Below, piece after piece: positions 1 through 5,141 of a stretch of 5,141 nucleotides of DNA. Source of the DNA: Clostridia bacterium (lineage in GTDB: Bacteria > Bacillota_A > Clostridia > Christensenellales > Aristaeellaceae). The notes beneath the pieces are model-generated. The model searched no databases and was not told the origin of the DNA. It worked only from the letters and a program-made list of their open reading frames with translations. The stretch spans positions 1-5,141 of the forward strand of contig JAFRJF010000116.1 in the NCBI GenBank assembly GCA_017432405.1. The letters are read 5' to 3'. The stretch's first letter is position 1. Each line of letters starts with the position of its first letter. Position numbers and translations under genes: made by a program.

Positions 1-33
1 GAAAGGAATGACCGATTTCCTTGGCCATTCCAA

Positions 34-41
34 TAATTTTG
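34..41 (+). promoter_or_regulatory. candidate Bacteroidetes -7 promoter box
   Basis: The octamer TAATTTTG matches the Bacteroidetes primary sigma factor -7 consensus TAnnTTTG at every fixed position. A transcript from it would start at about 46-50, at the beginning of the TC repeat, and would give a leader of roughly 155 bases before the barrel gene. No clear -33 TTTG lies at the usual spacing upstream (only TTTC at 16-19 and CTTG at 20-23), so the call rests on one box and its position. Confidence 0.35.
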
Positions 42-45
42 CTAG

Positions 46-67
46 TGTCTCTGTCTCTCTCTCTCTC
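46..67 (+). repeat. TC dinucleotide microsatellite
   Basis: Seven uninterrupted TC units occupy 54-67, preceded by an interrupted stretch (TGTCTCTG, 46-53). The tract lies just downstream of the candidate -7 box and about 140 bases before the start codon of the barrel gene. Such simple repeats can change length by slipped-strand mispairing. Here a change would alter the 5' end of a leader RNA rather than a reading frame. Seven units is modest, so variability is a possibility and not something the sequence shows. Confidence 0.7.
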
Positions 68-109
68 ATCTATATATGCGCTAACCGCCAGTCCACCACT
101 TTTACTAAT

Positions 110-133
110 TTTATACGCGCCCGCGCGTGTAAA
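110..133 (+). promoter_or_regulatory. G+C-rich palindrome in the leader
   Basis: The core arms ACGCGC (115-120) and GCGCGT (123-128) are perfect and separated by CC. The symmetry extends outward through TTTAT (110-114) and GTAAA (129-133), giving 11 pairs with a single T-G wobble. It stands out in otherwise A/T-rich DNA. As RNA it would form a hairpin after the innermost pair opens; as DNA it could be an operator for a dimeric regulator. The symmetry is seen directly, while the role is inference. Confidence 0.45.
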
Positions 134-138
134 TATAC

Positions 139-180
139 GGCTTTCCATGCTTTCTGCAATGGGAAGCCTCATTGTTTTTT
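139..180 (+). terminator. terminator-like hairpin with T-tract (possible attenuator)
   Basis: GGCTTTCC (139-146) pairs with GGGAAGCC (161-168) over 8 pairs including one G-U. Inside it TGC (148-150) pairs with GCA (156-158) around a TTTCT loop, with A147-T160 and one bulged A between. A run of six T follows at 175-180. The shape is that of an intrinsic terminator, although TCATTG lies between stem and T-tract, which would weaken it. It ends 25 bases before the barrel gene's ATG, so it could terminate a short RNA from the promoter near 34-41, attenuate the operon, or end a transcript entering from the left. Confidence 0.4.
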
Positions 181-205
181 GTCTATATCTAATCAGTTTT
201 TCAAT

Positions 206-934
206 ATGATGAAGAAAACAGCATTTACCCTTCTGCTGCTCATGGCGATGCTGGCCGCAGGGGTGCAGGCTTCCTTTGCCCAAACCGACAGCCGCGACTA
301 CAATCGGGGCTGGTACGCAGGACTCAGCGGCGGCACCTCCTTCGGTCAGGCCACCTTCCGCAGCATCACCGAGAGCAAGACCAACGTCGGTGCTCAGTTC
401 GGTGTCTTCGGCGGCTATCAGCTGAGCCGCTTGTTCTCCGTAGAAGCCCTCGCCACGATGGGCGGCCAGAAGCAGACGTCGCTCGACTGCTGACCCTACT
501 GGCTCTCCACCGACGGCGAGCGCACCTTCGCCCCCGTCCTCGGCAAGCAGGGCAACTACTACCGCGACCTCGAGGCCAAGACCCAGTGGATGCGCTTCGG
601 CCTGCAGGCTAACTTCGATGTGCTGTCACTTATCACTAAGTCCACCTGCAAATGGTCCGTCACGCTGTCGCCACAGGTTTCGGCTGTGACGACACGCACC
701 AAGCATCTTGCCACAGACTACGAACAGGAGTTTTCGCGCCAGTGGCACCTCGGCCTCGGCGGTCAGGCTGCCGTGGGCTATCGTGTGGCCAAGAACATCG
801 GTCTGCAGCTCTATGGCGGTATCACTTGCCTGACGGGCAACCGCTTCGACAACATCCCTGAGCACTGCCACAAGAGCAACCTCCTCTGGGAGGGCGGCCT
901 GAAACTATCCTATCATTTCACTAACACCAAGTAG
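206..934 (+). pseudogene. outer-membrane beta-barrel protein, interrupted by an in-frame TGA
   Basis: The start chosen is ATG at 206 (a second ATG follows at 209) because it is directly followed by a good signal peptide: KK, a Leu/Met/Ala core, then SFA|Q with cleavage near residue 25. Upstream in-frame codons back to an ATG at 8 are repeat-derived and would bury this signal. The mature part has alternating aromatic and glycine-rich strands (GWYAGLSGG, AQFGVFGGYQL, WHLGLGGQAAVGYRV, IGLQLYGGITCLTG) and ends in a strand LKLSYHF, as outer-membrane barrels do. Codon 96 (491-493) is TGA. The same frame then stays open, with unchanged character, to TAG at 932-934 (242 residues if the stop is ignored), which fits one point mutation or sequence error rather than two genes. 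I recall related Bacteroidales proteins having Cys-Cys here, so TGC to TGA is likely. The 95-residue product would not form a barrel; the next Met (590) lacks a signal peptide. The anchor gene begins 4 bases later. Barrel assignment is fairly sure; the exact role in pilus assembly is unknown. Confidence 0.7.
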
Positions 935-938
935 ACGT

Positions 939-1895
939 ATGACGAATAAGATATTCCCCTTTTTGGCGGCAGCGGCCATGATGCTGCTCACCGCCTGCTA
1001 TCACGACCAGCACGAAGAAATGCCAAGCGAGTACGGCGATCAGCCTGTGGGCTACCTCACGGCGCAACTCGTCTGGGACGACCCCGCCGATGCCAACTCC
1101 GCCATCGATGACATCCGCTTCACCGTCAGCGGTACTAACGGCACCACCGTCGCCCATAACTTCACCGATACTGAATCCGCTGCCGACTGGCTGCAGCAGT
1201 TGCCCGTAGGCGACTACGACGTGCTGGTGACCGTCGATATGGACGAGGCCCACGGCTACCTGCTTGAGAACGCCGACACCCGCAGTATGACCCGCGCCGA
1301 CGAAGCGTTCCACACCGCCCTGCCCGACACCCGCGTGTCGCTCGCCGAGCCCTCGTCGTCGCCCCGCCAGTCGTGGTATGCCGTGACCCACGCCACGGTC
1401 AAGGAGGACGAGATCACCGTGGCCGAGTTCCACCTGCAGCGCCTGCTCAGCGAACTCTCCGTCATCGTGAGCAACGTGCCTACGGGTGCCGCCATCACCG
1501 CCTCGGTGGAGCGCGTGGCTCACGACGTGCTGCTGACCCACCGCGACGGACAGGGCCGCTACGGCGTGGCCGACCGCGAGGACTACATGACCGTCAGCCT
1601 CGGCGCACTCGCTGCCGACCCTGCCGATGCCGCCACCCTGCGCCACGACGACCACACGCTGATGCCCACCGCCGGCGGACAGGAGCGCTGCTACCTCACG
1701 CTCGCCGTCACCACCCCCGAGGGCACCCGGCTCTCCTATCTGGCCGACGCGCCCCGCATGGAGTGCGGCAAGGTCTACGTCGTGGAGCTCGACTATACGA
1801 AGCTGCGCCCCTACATGCTGCTCTCGGCCTTCACCATCAACGACTGGACGGAGGGCTGGACCATCAGCGGCGAGATTATCAACCCCGACAAGTAA
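939..1895 (+). CDS. FimB/Mfa2-like (DUF5119-type) fimbrial anchor lipoprotein
   Basis: This is a 318-residue lipoprotein precursor with a hydrophobic signal (residues 5-17) and lipobox LTAC, the lipidated Cys being C20. An acidic tether follows, then a first beta domain (about 35-115; strands YLTAQLVWDD, IRFTVSG, LPVGDYDVLVTVD) and a second (about 145-310). The segment FHLQRLLSELSVIV (164-177) sits where fimbrillins have their HAxxKLxV motif. The C-terminus AFTINDWTEGWTISGE matches the fimbrillin ending, which places it in the broader fimbrillin fold group. The architecture resembles the DUF5119 and FimB/Mfa2 proteins that anchor fimbriae or limit their length at the outer membrane; I cannot separate these two families by eye. 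The stop is TAA at 1893-1895. The gene starts 4 bases after the barrel gene, so the two are probably cotranscribed and perhaps translationally coupled. An MTRA sequence at 117-120 lies much further from the lipid Cys than the fimbrillin cleavage Arg, so processing there is doubtful. Confidence 0.75.
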   Translation: MTNKIFPFLAAAAMMLLTACYHDQHEEMPSEYGDQPVGYLTAQLVWDDPADANSAIDDIRFTVSGTNGTTVAHNFTDTESAADWLQQLPVGDYDVLVTVDMDEAHGYLLENADTRSMTRADEAFHTALPDTRVSLAEPSSSPRQSWYAVTHATVKEDEITVAEFHLQRLLSELSVIVSNVPTGAAITASVERVAHDVLLTHRDGQGRYGVADREDYMTVSLGALAADPADAATLRHDDHTLMPTAGGQERCYLTLAVTTPEGTRLSYLADAPRMECGKVYVVELDYTKLRPYMLLSAFTINDWTEGWTISGEIINPDK

Positions 1896-1896
1896 A

Positions 1897-2010
1897 GACC
1901 CCACCCCCAGCCCCTCCCCTTAATGGGAGGGGAGCGGCTACCGCCTTGTCCGCCGCAGGGACTCCGCGAGGCACTCCCCTCCCTTGTAGGGGAGGGGCAG
2001 GGGTGGGGTC
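1897..2010. repeat. 114-bp inverted-repeat element (REP- or MITE-like)
   Basis: The outer arms GACCCCACCCC (1897-1907) and GGGGTGGGGTC (2000-2010) are perfect 11-bp inverted repeats. After a small mismatch they continue as CCCCTCCCC (1911-1919) against GGGGAGGGG (1989-1997). Each arm also folds on itself: CCCCTCCC 1911-1918 with GGGAGGGG 1925-1932, and CCCCTCCC 1976-1983 with GGGAGGGG 1990-1997, both with 6-base loops. The centre (1933-1975) holds smaller symmetries such as GCGG-CTA-CCGC (1934-1944). There is no room for a transposase. AGTAA occurs on both sides (1891-1895 and 2011-2015), consistent with a target duplication. From memory, similar C-rich/G-rich paired repeats are scattered through Bacteroidales genomes. 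It could also cause transcriptional pausing between the anchor and the fimbrillins. Confidence 0.7.
1989..2008 (+). other. G-quadruplex motif (four G4 tracts)
   Basis: Four runs of exactly four G are separated by loops of 1, 2 and 1 bases (A, CA, T), a textbook pattern for a stable four-layer quadruplex in the + strand and therefore in the mRNA. The matching motif on the - strand lies in the left arm (complement of 1899-1919, four C runs of 4, 5, 4 and 4). The + strand copy sits about 70 bases before the start of the first fimbrillin gene. Quadruplex and hairpin are mutually exclusive folds of the same bases. Whether either forms in the cell is unknown. Confidence 0.6.
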
Positions 2011-2076
2011 AGTAATATATATCATACCAATTTTTTTAATTCACACTATTTATTAACATTTTAAACTAAAGTCAAG

Positions 2077-2964
2077 ATGAAAGTATTAAGATTCATCCCC
2101 CTCGCTGCCCTCGGCCTGCTGGCCGCAGCATGCAGCAACGACGAGTCGGCTCCCGCTCAGCAGGAAGCCAAGTACATCACCATCGAGGCGAGCATCGGCA
2201 GCATGACCCGCGCCACGACGACGGGCAACGCCTCCGTGTTCGACGCCGGCGACGGCGTGACCCTCTACGCCTGGACGGGTTCGGCCACGGCTGTTCCTGC
2301 CGACCGCGTGGTCAACGGCGTAGTGAACACCCTCGGCACCGACGGCAAGTGGACGCCTGCCACGCCGATGCTCTGGGCCGACATGGTGACGCCTCACTAC
2401 TTCCTCGGCATCTACCCGGCACGCACCGTCAGCGACTTCACCGCCGACCCCTACACGCTCGACCCTGCCGACTATGAGGCCTCCGACCTGCTCGTGGCCC
2501 GCCAGCTGAGCGGACTCATCGCCACGCAGAACCCCGTCTCGCTGACCTTCGACCACGCCATGGCGAAGCTCTACGTCAACATGAACTTCCGCAACCAGTG
2601 GAGTGAGACGCCCGCCATCGCCTCGTGCGTAGCCACCGCTGCCTCGACGGCCACCGTCGACTACCTGGCGCAGACCGTCACCGCCGGCACTCAGGCCACC
2701 GTCTCGCTGCCCGCCATTACTGCCCAGCAGAGCTATGCCGCCACCTATAGCAGCATCATGGTGCCCCAGACGGGCTTCCGCACCGTCACCATCACCATCG
2801 ACGGACAGCCCTTCACCTACACCCACGACGCTGACATCCCCCTCGAGGCCGGCAAGTACACCACGCTGAACCTCATCGTAGGTCGCAACAAGATCGAGCT
2901 CGGCGAGGTGAGCATCAACGACTGGACCGAAGGCACCACCATCGACGGCGGCCAGGCCATGTAA
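2077..2964 (+). CDS. fimbrillin family lipoprotein, first copy (Mfa-like)
   Basis: This 295-residue precursor has an N-terminal signal and lipobox LLAAAC with C19 as the lipidated residue. Hallmarks of the Mfa-like fimbrillin family, in order, are a first strand YITIEASIG (33-41) followed by MTRA with R45 as the likely arginine-protease processing site, MLWAD (98-102), DLLVA (137-141), LTFDHAMAKLYVNM (156-169), SIMVPQ (226-231), and the ending PLEAGKYTTLNLIVGRNKIE then INDWTEG (280-286). It ends in GGQAM. In characterised type V pili such proteins are transported as lipoproteins, trimmed after Arg, and joined by strand exchange. Stalk or accessory subunit is the likely role, but which one cannot be decided from sequence alone. 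It follows the inverted-repeat element and an A/T-rich leader of about 65 bases. The start is supported by the lipoprotein signal; no Shine-Dalgarno sequence is evident, as is usual in Bacteroidetes. Confidence 0.85.
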   Translation: MKVLRFIPLAALGLLAAACSNDESAPAQQEAKYITIEASIGSMTRATTTGNASVFDAGDGVTLYAWTGSATAVPADRVVNGVVNTLGTDGKWTPATPMLWADMVTPHYFLGIYPARTVSDFTADPYTLDPADYEASDLLVARQLSGLIATQNPVSLTFDHAMAKLYVNMNFRNQWSETPAIASCVATAASTATVDYLAQTVTAGTQATVSLPAITAQQSYAATYSSIMVPQTGFRTVTITIDGQPFTYTHDADIPLEAGKYTTLNLIVGRNKIELGEVSINDWTEGTTIDGGQAM

Positions 2965-2998
2965 CTTTATTTATCAACATTATTAATTTATAGTAATT

Positions 2999-4003
2999 AT
3001 GAGATTCAAAAACATTTTCTTCGCAGCCGCAGCAGCCATGGCGCTGACGGCATGCTCCAGCGACGACGAACAGACGTTCGTCTCGCAGTTTCCCGAGGAC
3101 GGCGTGATGCGCTTCACCACCAACCTCGTTGACCCCACTATCGCCACCACCCGCGCCAGCATCACTGGCAGCGACGTGAACCAGAACGGTCAGCAGTTCC
3201 AGGTGAAGATTGTCAACCCCACATCAGCCACCTACAGCTACTTCAATACCGTACAGTACGACGGCACTGAGTGGACACCCATAAACCGTATGCTCTGGCA
3301 GAACGACCAGCAGAGCATCACCGTGACCGCTGCCTACAAGCAGGACAAGACGTTCACCGACTATGAGTTCGTCGTCGGTGCCAACCTCACCGTGGCTGCC
3401 GACCAGAGCACCGAGGCCCTTCTGAAACAGCAGGACCTGCTGACCATGCCGACTAAGACCATCGCCAACCCCTCTATCGAGGAGACGCTGATGCAGAACG
3501 GCAAGCTGGTCATCAACTTCTACCACGCCCTGACCAAGCTCGACGTGACGCTGGAGCTGAAGGACGAATTCTACCCTGCAAACATTCAGGCCACGGACAT
3601 CACCGACGTGAAAATCAGCGGCACCAACCTGGGCTATAACTTCAAGGCCATGGAGACCGCCAATGAGAACTACGGCACCGTGACCGCCACAGCCTCTACC
3701 GCTGCCGACATCCTGCCCAGCCAGTACGAGTTCACCGCTGGCACGGCTGAGAGCAAGCACAGCATGGCAAAATACGAGGCTATCGTAGTGCCTCAGGAGA
3801 TTGCCGCCGGCCAGCTGACCGTATCGTTTAAGATCGGCACCCGCTCGTTCTCCTGGACCAACACCACGGCCTACACCCTCGAGCAGGGCAAGCAGTACAC
3901 ACTGCCCCTCACCGTGGGTAAAGACGGCGTGACCGCAGGCTCCCGCGCCTTCACCGTCACCTCATGGGAAAACCAGCCCGGCGACAATCTCGGCACGGAG
4001 TAA
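2999..4003 (+). CDS. fimbrillin family lipoprotein, second copy
   Basis: This 334-residue precursor has the signal FFAAAAAMALTAC with lipobox LTAC (C19), followed by the acidic tether SSDDE common in surface-exported Bacteroidetes lipoproteins. The first strand VMRFTTNL (36-43) leads to TTRAS with the candidate cleavage Arg at R52. Further on are MLWQND (98-103), ADQSTEA (134-140), VINFYHALTKLDVTLEL (171-187, the family's HAxxKLxV motif), AIVVPQ (261-266), and the ending YTLEQGKQYTLPLTVGKDGV. The C-terminal strand reads AFTVTSWENQPGDN (317-330), so the DWTxG motif of its neighbours is altered to SWENQ. The ADQS[ST]EA segment recurs in the next gene, which supports tandem paralogy. It begins 34 bases after the first fimbrillin, behind a leader resembling that gene's own leader, so cotranscription is likely. 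Probable structural or accessory pilin; exact position in the fibre is unknown. Confidence 0.85.
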   Translation: MRFKNIFFAAAAAMALTACSSDDEQTFVSQFPEDGVMRFTTNLVDPTIATTRASITGSDVNQNGQQFQVKIVNPTSATYSYFNTVQYDGTEWTPINRMLWQNDQQSITVTAAYKQDKTFTDYEFVVGANLTVAADQSTEALLKQQDLLTMPTKTIANPSIEETLMQNGKLVINFYHALTKLDVTLELKDEFYPANIQATDITDVKISGTNLGYNFKAMETANENYGTVTATASTAADILPSQYEFTAGTAESKHSMAKYEAIVVPQEIAAGQLTVSFKIGTRSFSWTNTTAYTLEQGKQYTLPLTVGKDGVTAGSRAFTVTSWENQPGDNLGTE

Positions 4004-4009
4004 GGTAAA

Positions 4010-4030
4010 AGTGAAGAGTGAAAAGTGAAA
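4010..4030 (+). repeat. three tandem 7-bp repeats, AGTGAAR
   Basis: AGTGAAG (4010-4016), AGTGAAA (4017-4023) and AGTGAAA (4024-4030) are head to tail, with a degenerate AGGTAAA just before (4003-4009). They lie directly after the stop codon of the second fimbrillin. I recall such heptad tracts as frequent in Bacteroidales intergenic DNA, but I cannot confirm this here. They cannot affect a reading frame; a change in copy number would alter the spacer length before the next gene. Confidence 0.6.
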
Positions 4031-4092
4031 AATTTGTTACCGCCATTCGTGTGTAGCGAAAAATATAATAACGAAAAAATAGAAAAAACAAT

Positions 4093-5141
4093 ATGAAATC
4101 AAAATATCTTTCCATGGCAGCCCTCGCCCTCATGGGCGCCCTCGCCAGCTGCCAGAGCGACGACGACTTCACCGTCGCCCGTCCCGACAATGCCGTGAGC
4201 GTCAACTTCTCCGTAGGCTCGCTCCAGGCCACCACGCGTAGCAACGCCATCGCCACCGACGACACGCAGCGCGAGTTCAACCAAGGCGACCAGGTGTGCG
4301 TCAGCACCGACGGTCAGGACCCCGTCATCTTCCAGTGCCAGGACGCCGACCTGCAGACCTGGGCAGAGGCCGAGGCCGGCAAGTTCCTCCTCTGGACGCA
4401 GAACGAGATGATCTTCAAGGCATACTATCCCGCGACCACCGGCACGTCGATGACCGCCTTCACCGTGCCCGCCGACCAGAGCAGCGAGGCAAAGATAGCC
4501 CTCGCCGACTACATGACCCGCCAGCAGGTGATCTCCCGTCCCGAGGGCGGCAGCGACATCCAGATGCAACTGGAGCGCAAGATGGCCCGCGTCATCGTAC
4601 GCATCAGCGGCTTCGGCAGCCAGTACTTTGACGACCAGAAGACCGTCAGCAACGTACGCATCTACAGCGAAGCCAGCGGCATTGCCGACGGCAATCCCAC
4701 GGGCAGCAGCACCGAAATCCTGCCATACGCACAGGGCGACGGTGGTCAAGGCTCTACCTACACCGCCCTCGTAGTGCCTGGCTATGGTGACAGCGGCGCC
4801 CGCTTCATCCAGCTGAGCGACGGCGAAGGCAGCACCCTCCTCGTGAAGGGCATCCCCGAACTGGAGGCAGGCAACAGCTACACCTTCAACCTCGTAGTGG
4901 GTAAGAACAGGATTGAGGTGGCAAGCGTCACCGTACAGGACTGGACCACCGGCGAGACACTCGCAGGAGGACAGGCTACGGAAGGTAGCGCAGCAACTCT
5001 CGTCACCGCCATCACGCTCAACAAGACCGCTACCACCATCACCGCCGGCCAGACCGAGACGCTCAGCGTCAGCAGCGTGACACCCGATGACGCTACCGAC
5101 CAGACCGTCACCTGGAGCAGCGACAACGAGGCCGTCGCCAC
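4093..5141 (+). CDS. fimbrillin with C-terminal BIG2 domain, partial (runs off the right edge)
   Basis: The frame is open from ATG at 4093 to the window end (349 full codons, no stop), so the gene is cut by the window and not by mutation. The signal MKSKYLSMAALALMGALASC has lipobox LASC (C20), then the tether QSDDD. The first strand VSVNFSVG (36-43) is followed by TTRS with R49 as candidate processing site. Other fimbrillin features are FLLWTQNEMIFKAYYPA (98-114), ADQSSEA (127-133), LERKMARVIVRI (160-171; Arg replaces the His of the usual HAxxK), ALVVPG (225-230), ELEAGNSYTFNLVVGKNRIE (256-275) and VQDWTTGE (281-288). The domain ends in GGQAT, then from about residue 304 comes VTAITLNKTATTITAGQ...VTWSSDNEAVAT, a clear start of a bacterial Ig-like group 2 (BIG2) domain, about half present. 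BIG2 domains occur in surface adhesins, so a tip or adhesive subunit is plausible, but this is inference. The 89-base A/T-rich spacer upstream carries the heptamer repeats. Confidence 0.85.
   Translation, partial: MKSKYLSMAALALMGALASCQSDDDFTVARPDNAVSVNFSVGSLQATTRSNAIATDDTQREFNQGDQVCVSTDGQDPVIFQCQDADLQTWAEAEAGKFLLWTQNEMIFKAYYPATTGTSMTAFTVPADQSSEAKIALADYMTRQQVISRPEGGSDIQMQLERKMARVIVRISGFGSQYFDDQKTVSNVRIYSEASGIADGNPTGSSTEILPYAQGDGGQGSTYTALVVPGYGDSGARFIQLSDGEGSTLLVKGIPELEAGNSYTFNLVVGKNRIEVASVTVQDWTTGETLAGGQATEGSAATLVTAITLNKTATTITAGQTETLSVSSVTPDDATDQTVTWSSDNEAVA

Noticed and set aside
8..205. Upstream extension of the barrel gene to an ATG at 8.
   Set aside because: The added residues come largely from the TC repeat and A/T-rich leader, show no domain-like character, and would bury an excellent signal peptide that starts at 206.
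21..209. A 62-codon hydrophobic reading frame whose TGA overlaps the barrel gene's ATG, suggestive of a coupled leader peptide.
   Set aside because: Its hydrophobicity derives largely from the TC repeat (Ser-Leu repeats), it has no recognisable start signal, and it overlaps the structured leader. Only ribosome profiling would justify calling it.
491..538. Selenocysteine insertion at the in-frame TGA. A hairpin does follow (GGCGA 515-519 with TCGCC 528-532, extended by GAC 512-514 with GTC 536-538) at a plausible distance from the TGA.
   Set aside because: The 8-base loop lacks the GGU-type apex expected of bacterial SECIS elements, hairpins are common in such G+C-rich DNA, and a surface barrel is not a typical redox selenoprotein. 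A nonsense mutation is simpler. Presence of selA/selB/selC in the genome and TGA conservation in homologues would reopen the idea.
921..1904. Long antisense reading frames opposite the anchor gene (327 codons) and opposite the fimbrillins (for example 2086-2826, 3224-3760, 4099-4749).
   Set aside because: They are low-complexity Gly/Val/His/Arg-rich translations of the complement of G+C-biased codons, lack recognisable motifs or signals, and lie entirely over well-supported genes.
1373..2056. A 227-codon + strand frame spanning the end of the anchor gene and the inverted-repeat element.
   Set aside because: It is an Arg/His/Pro-rich shadow in a shifted frame of the anchor gene, and its tail only reads through the repeat element.
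4033..4069. A promoter before the third fimbrillin built from TTTG (4033-4036) and TATAAT (4064-4069).
   Set aside because: The 27-base spacing does not suit a Bacteroidetes promoter and TATAAT is not the Bacteroidetes -7 consensus; the region is A/T-rich enough to produce it by chance.
206..5141. Alternative genetic code with TGA read as Trp.
   Set aside because: Every Trp codon I read in these genes is TGG, including five after the TGA in the barrel gene, and no other in-frame TGA occurs in the five genes.
1..5141. tRNA, rRNA or CRISPR array.
   Set aside because: No cloverleaf-like segment, rRNA motif or regularly spaced repeat-spacer pattern was seen on either strand; the window is almost filled by protein genes.

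Overview
The window looks like a bacterial chromosome segment from the order Bacteroidales, plausibly Prevotellaceae or a relative (genus is a guess). The reasons are four consecutive lipoprotein precursors of the Mfa/FimB/fimbrillin type, A/T-rich intergenic leaders without clear Shine-Dalgarno sequences, a perfect Bacteroidetes-type -7 box (TAnnTTTG), and G+C-rich coding regions next to A/T-rich spacers. All real genes are on the + strand and appear to form one surface-pilus (type V, fimbrillin) gene cluster whose last gene runs off the right edge.

Layout. Positions 1-205 hold no credible gene. They do hold a candidate promoter, a TC dinucleotide repeat, a G+C-rich palindrome and a terminator-like hairpin with a T-tract, which together look like a structured leader, an attenuator or a small RNA. 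Positions 206-934 encode a secreted outer-membrane beta-barrel-type protein interrupted by an in-frame TGA at codon 96. After only 4 bases comes a lipoprotein of the FimB/Mfa2/DUF5119 type (939-1895), the probable pilus anchor or assembly subunit. A 114-bp inverted-repeat element (1897-2010) sits directly against its stop codon. It carries two CCCCTCCC/GGGAGGGG hairpins and a perfect four-tract G-quadruplex motif, and it may be flanked by a 5-bp target duplication. Two complete fimbrillin-family lipoproteins follow (2077-2964 and 2999-4003). The last gene is a third fimbrillin (4093 to beyond 5141) with a C-terminal bacterial Ig-like (BIG2) domain that continues past the window.

How the genes may work together (inference from known type V pili). 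Fimbrillins are exported as lipoproteins and reach the cell surface. They are cut after an arginine near the N-terminus, which opens a groove that is filled by a strand of the next subunit. All three fimbrillins here have a candidate Arg in a T-[TM]-R-[AS] context (R45, R52, R49). The Mfa2-like protein would anchor or terminate the fibre at the membrane, the two middle fimbrillins could be stalk or accessory subunits, and the BIG2-bearing fimbrillin could be a tip or adhesive subunit. The barrel gene in front may be an outer-membrane partner, but its in-frame stop suggests that it is broken in this strain, unless the stop is a sequence error or is recoded.
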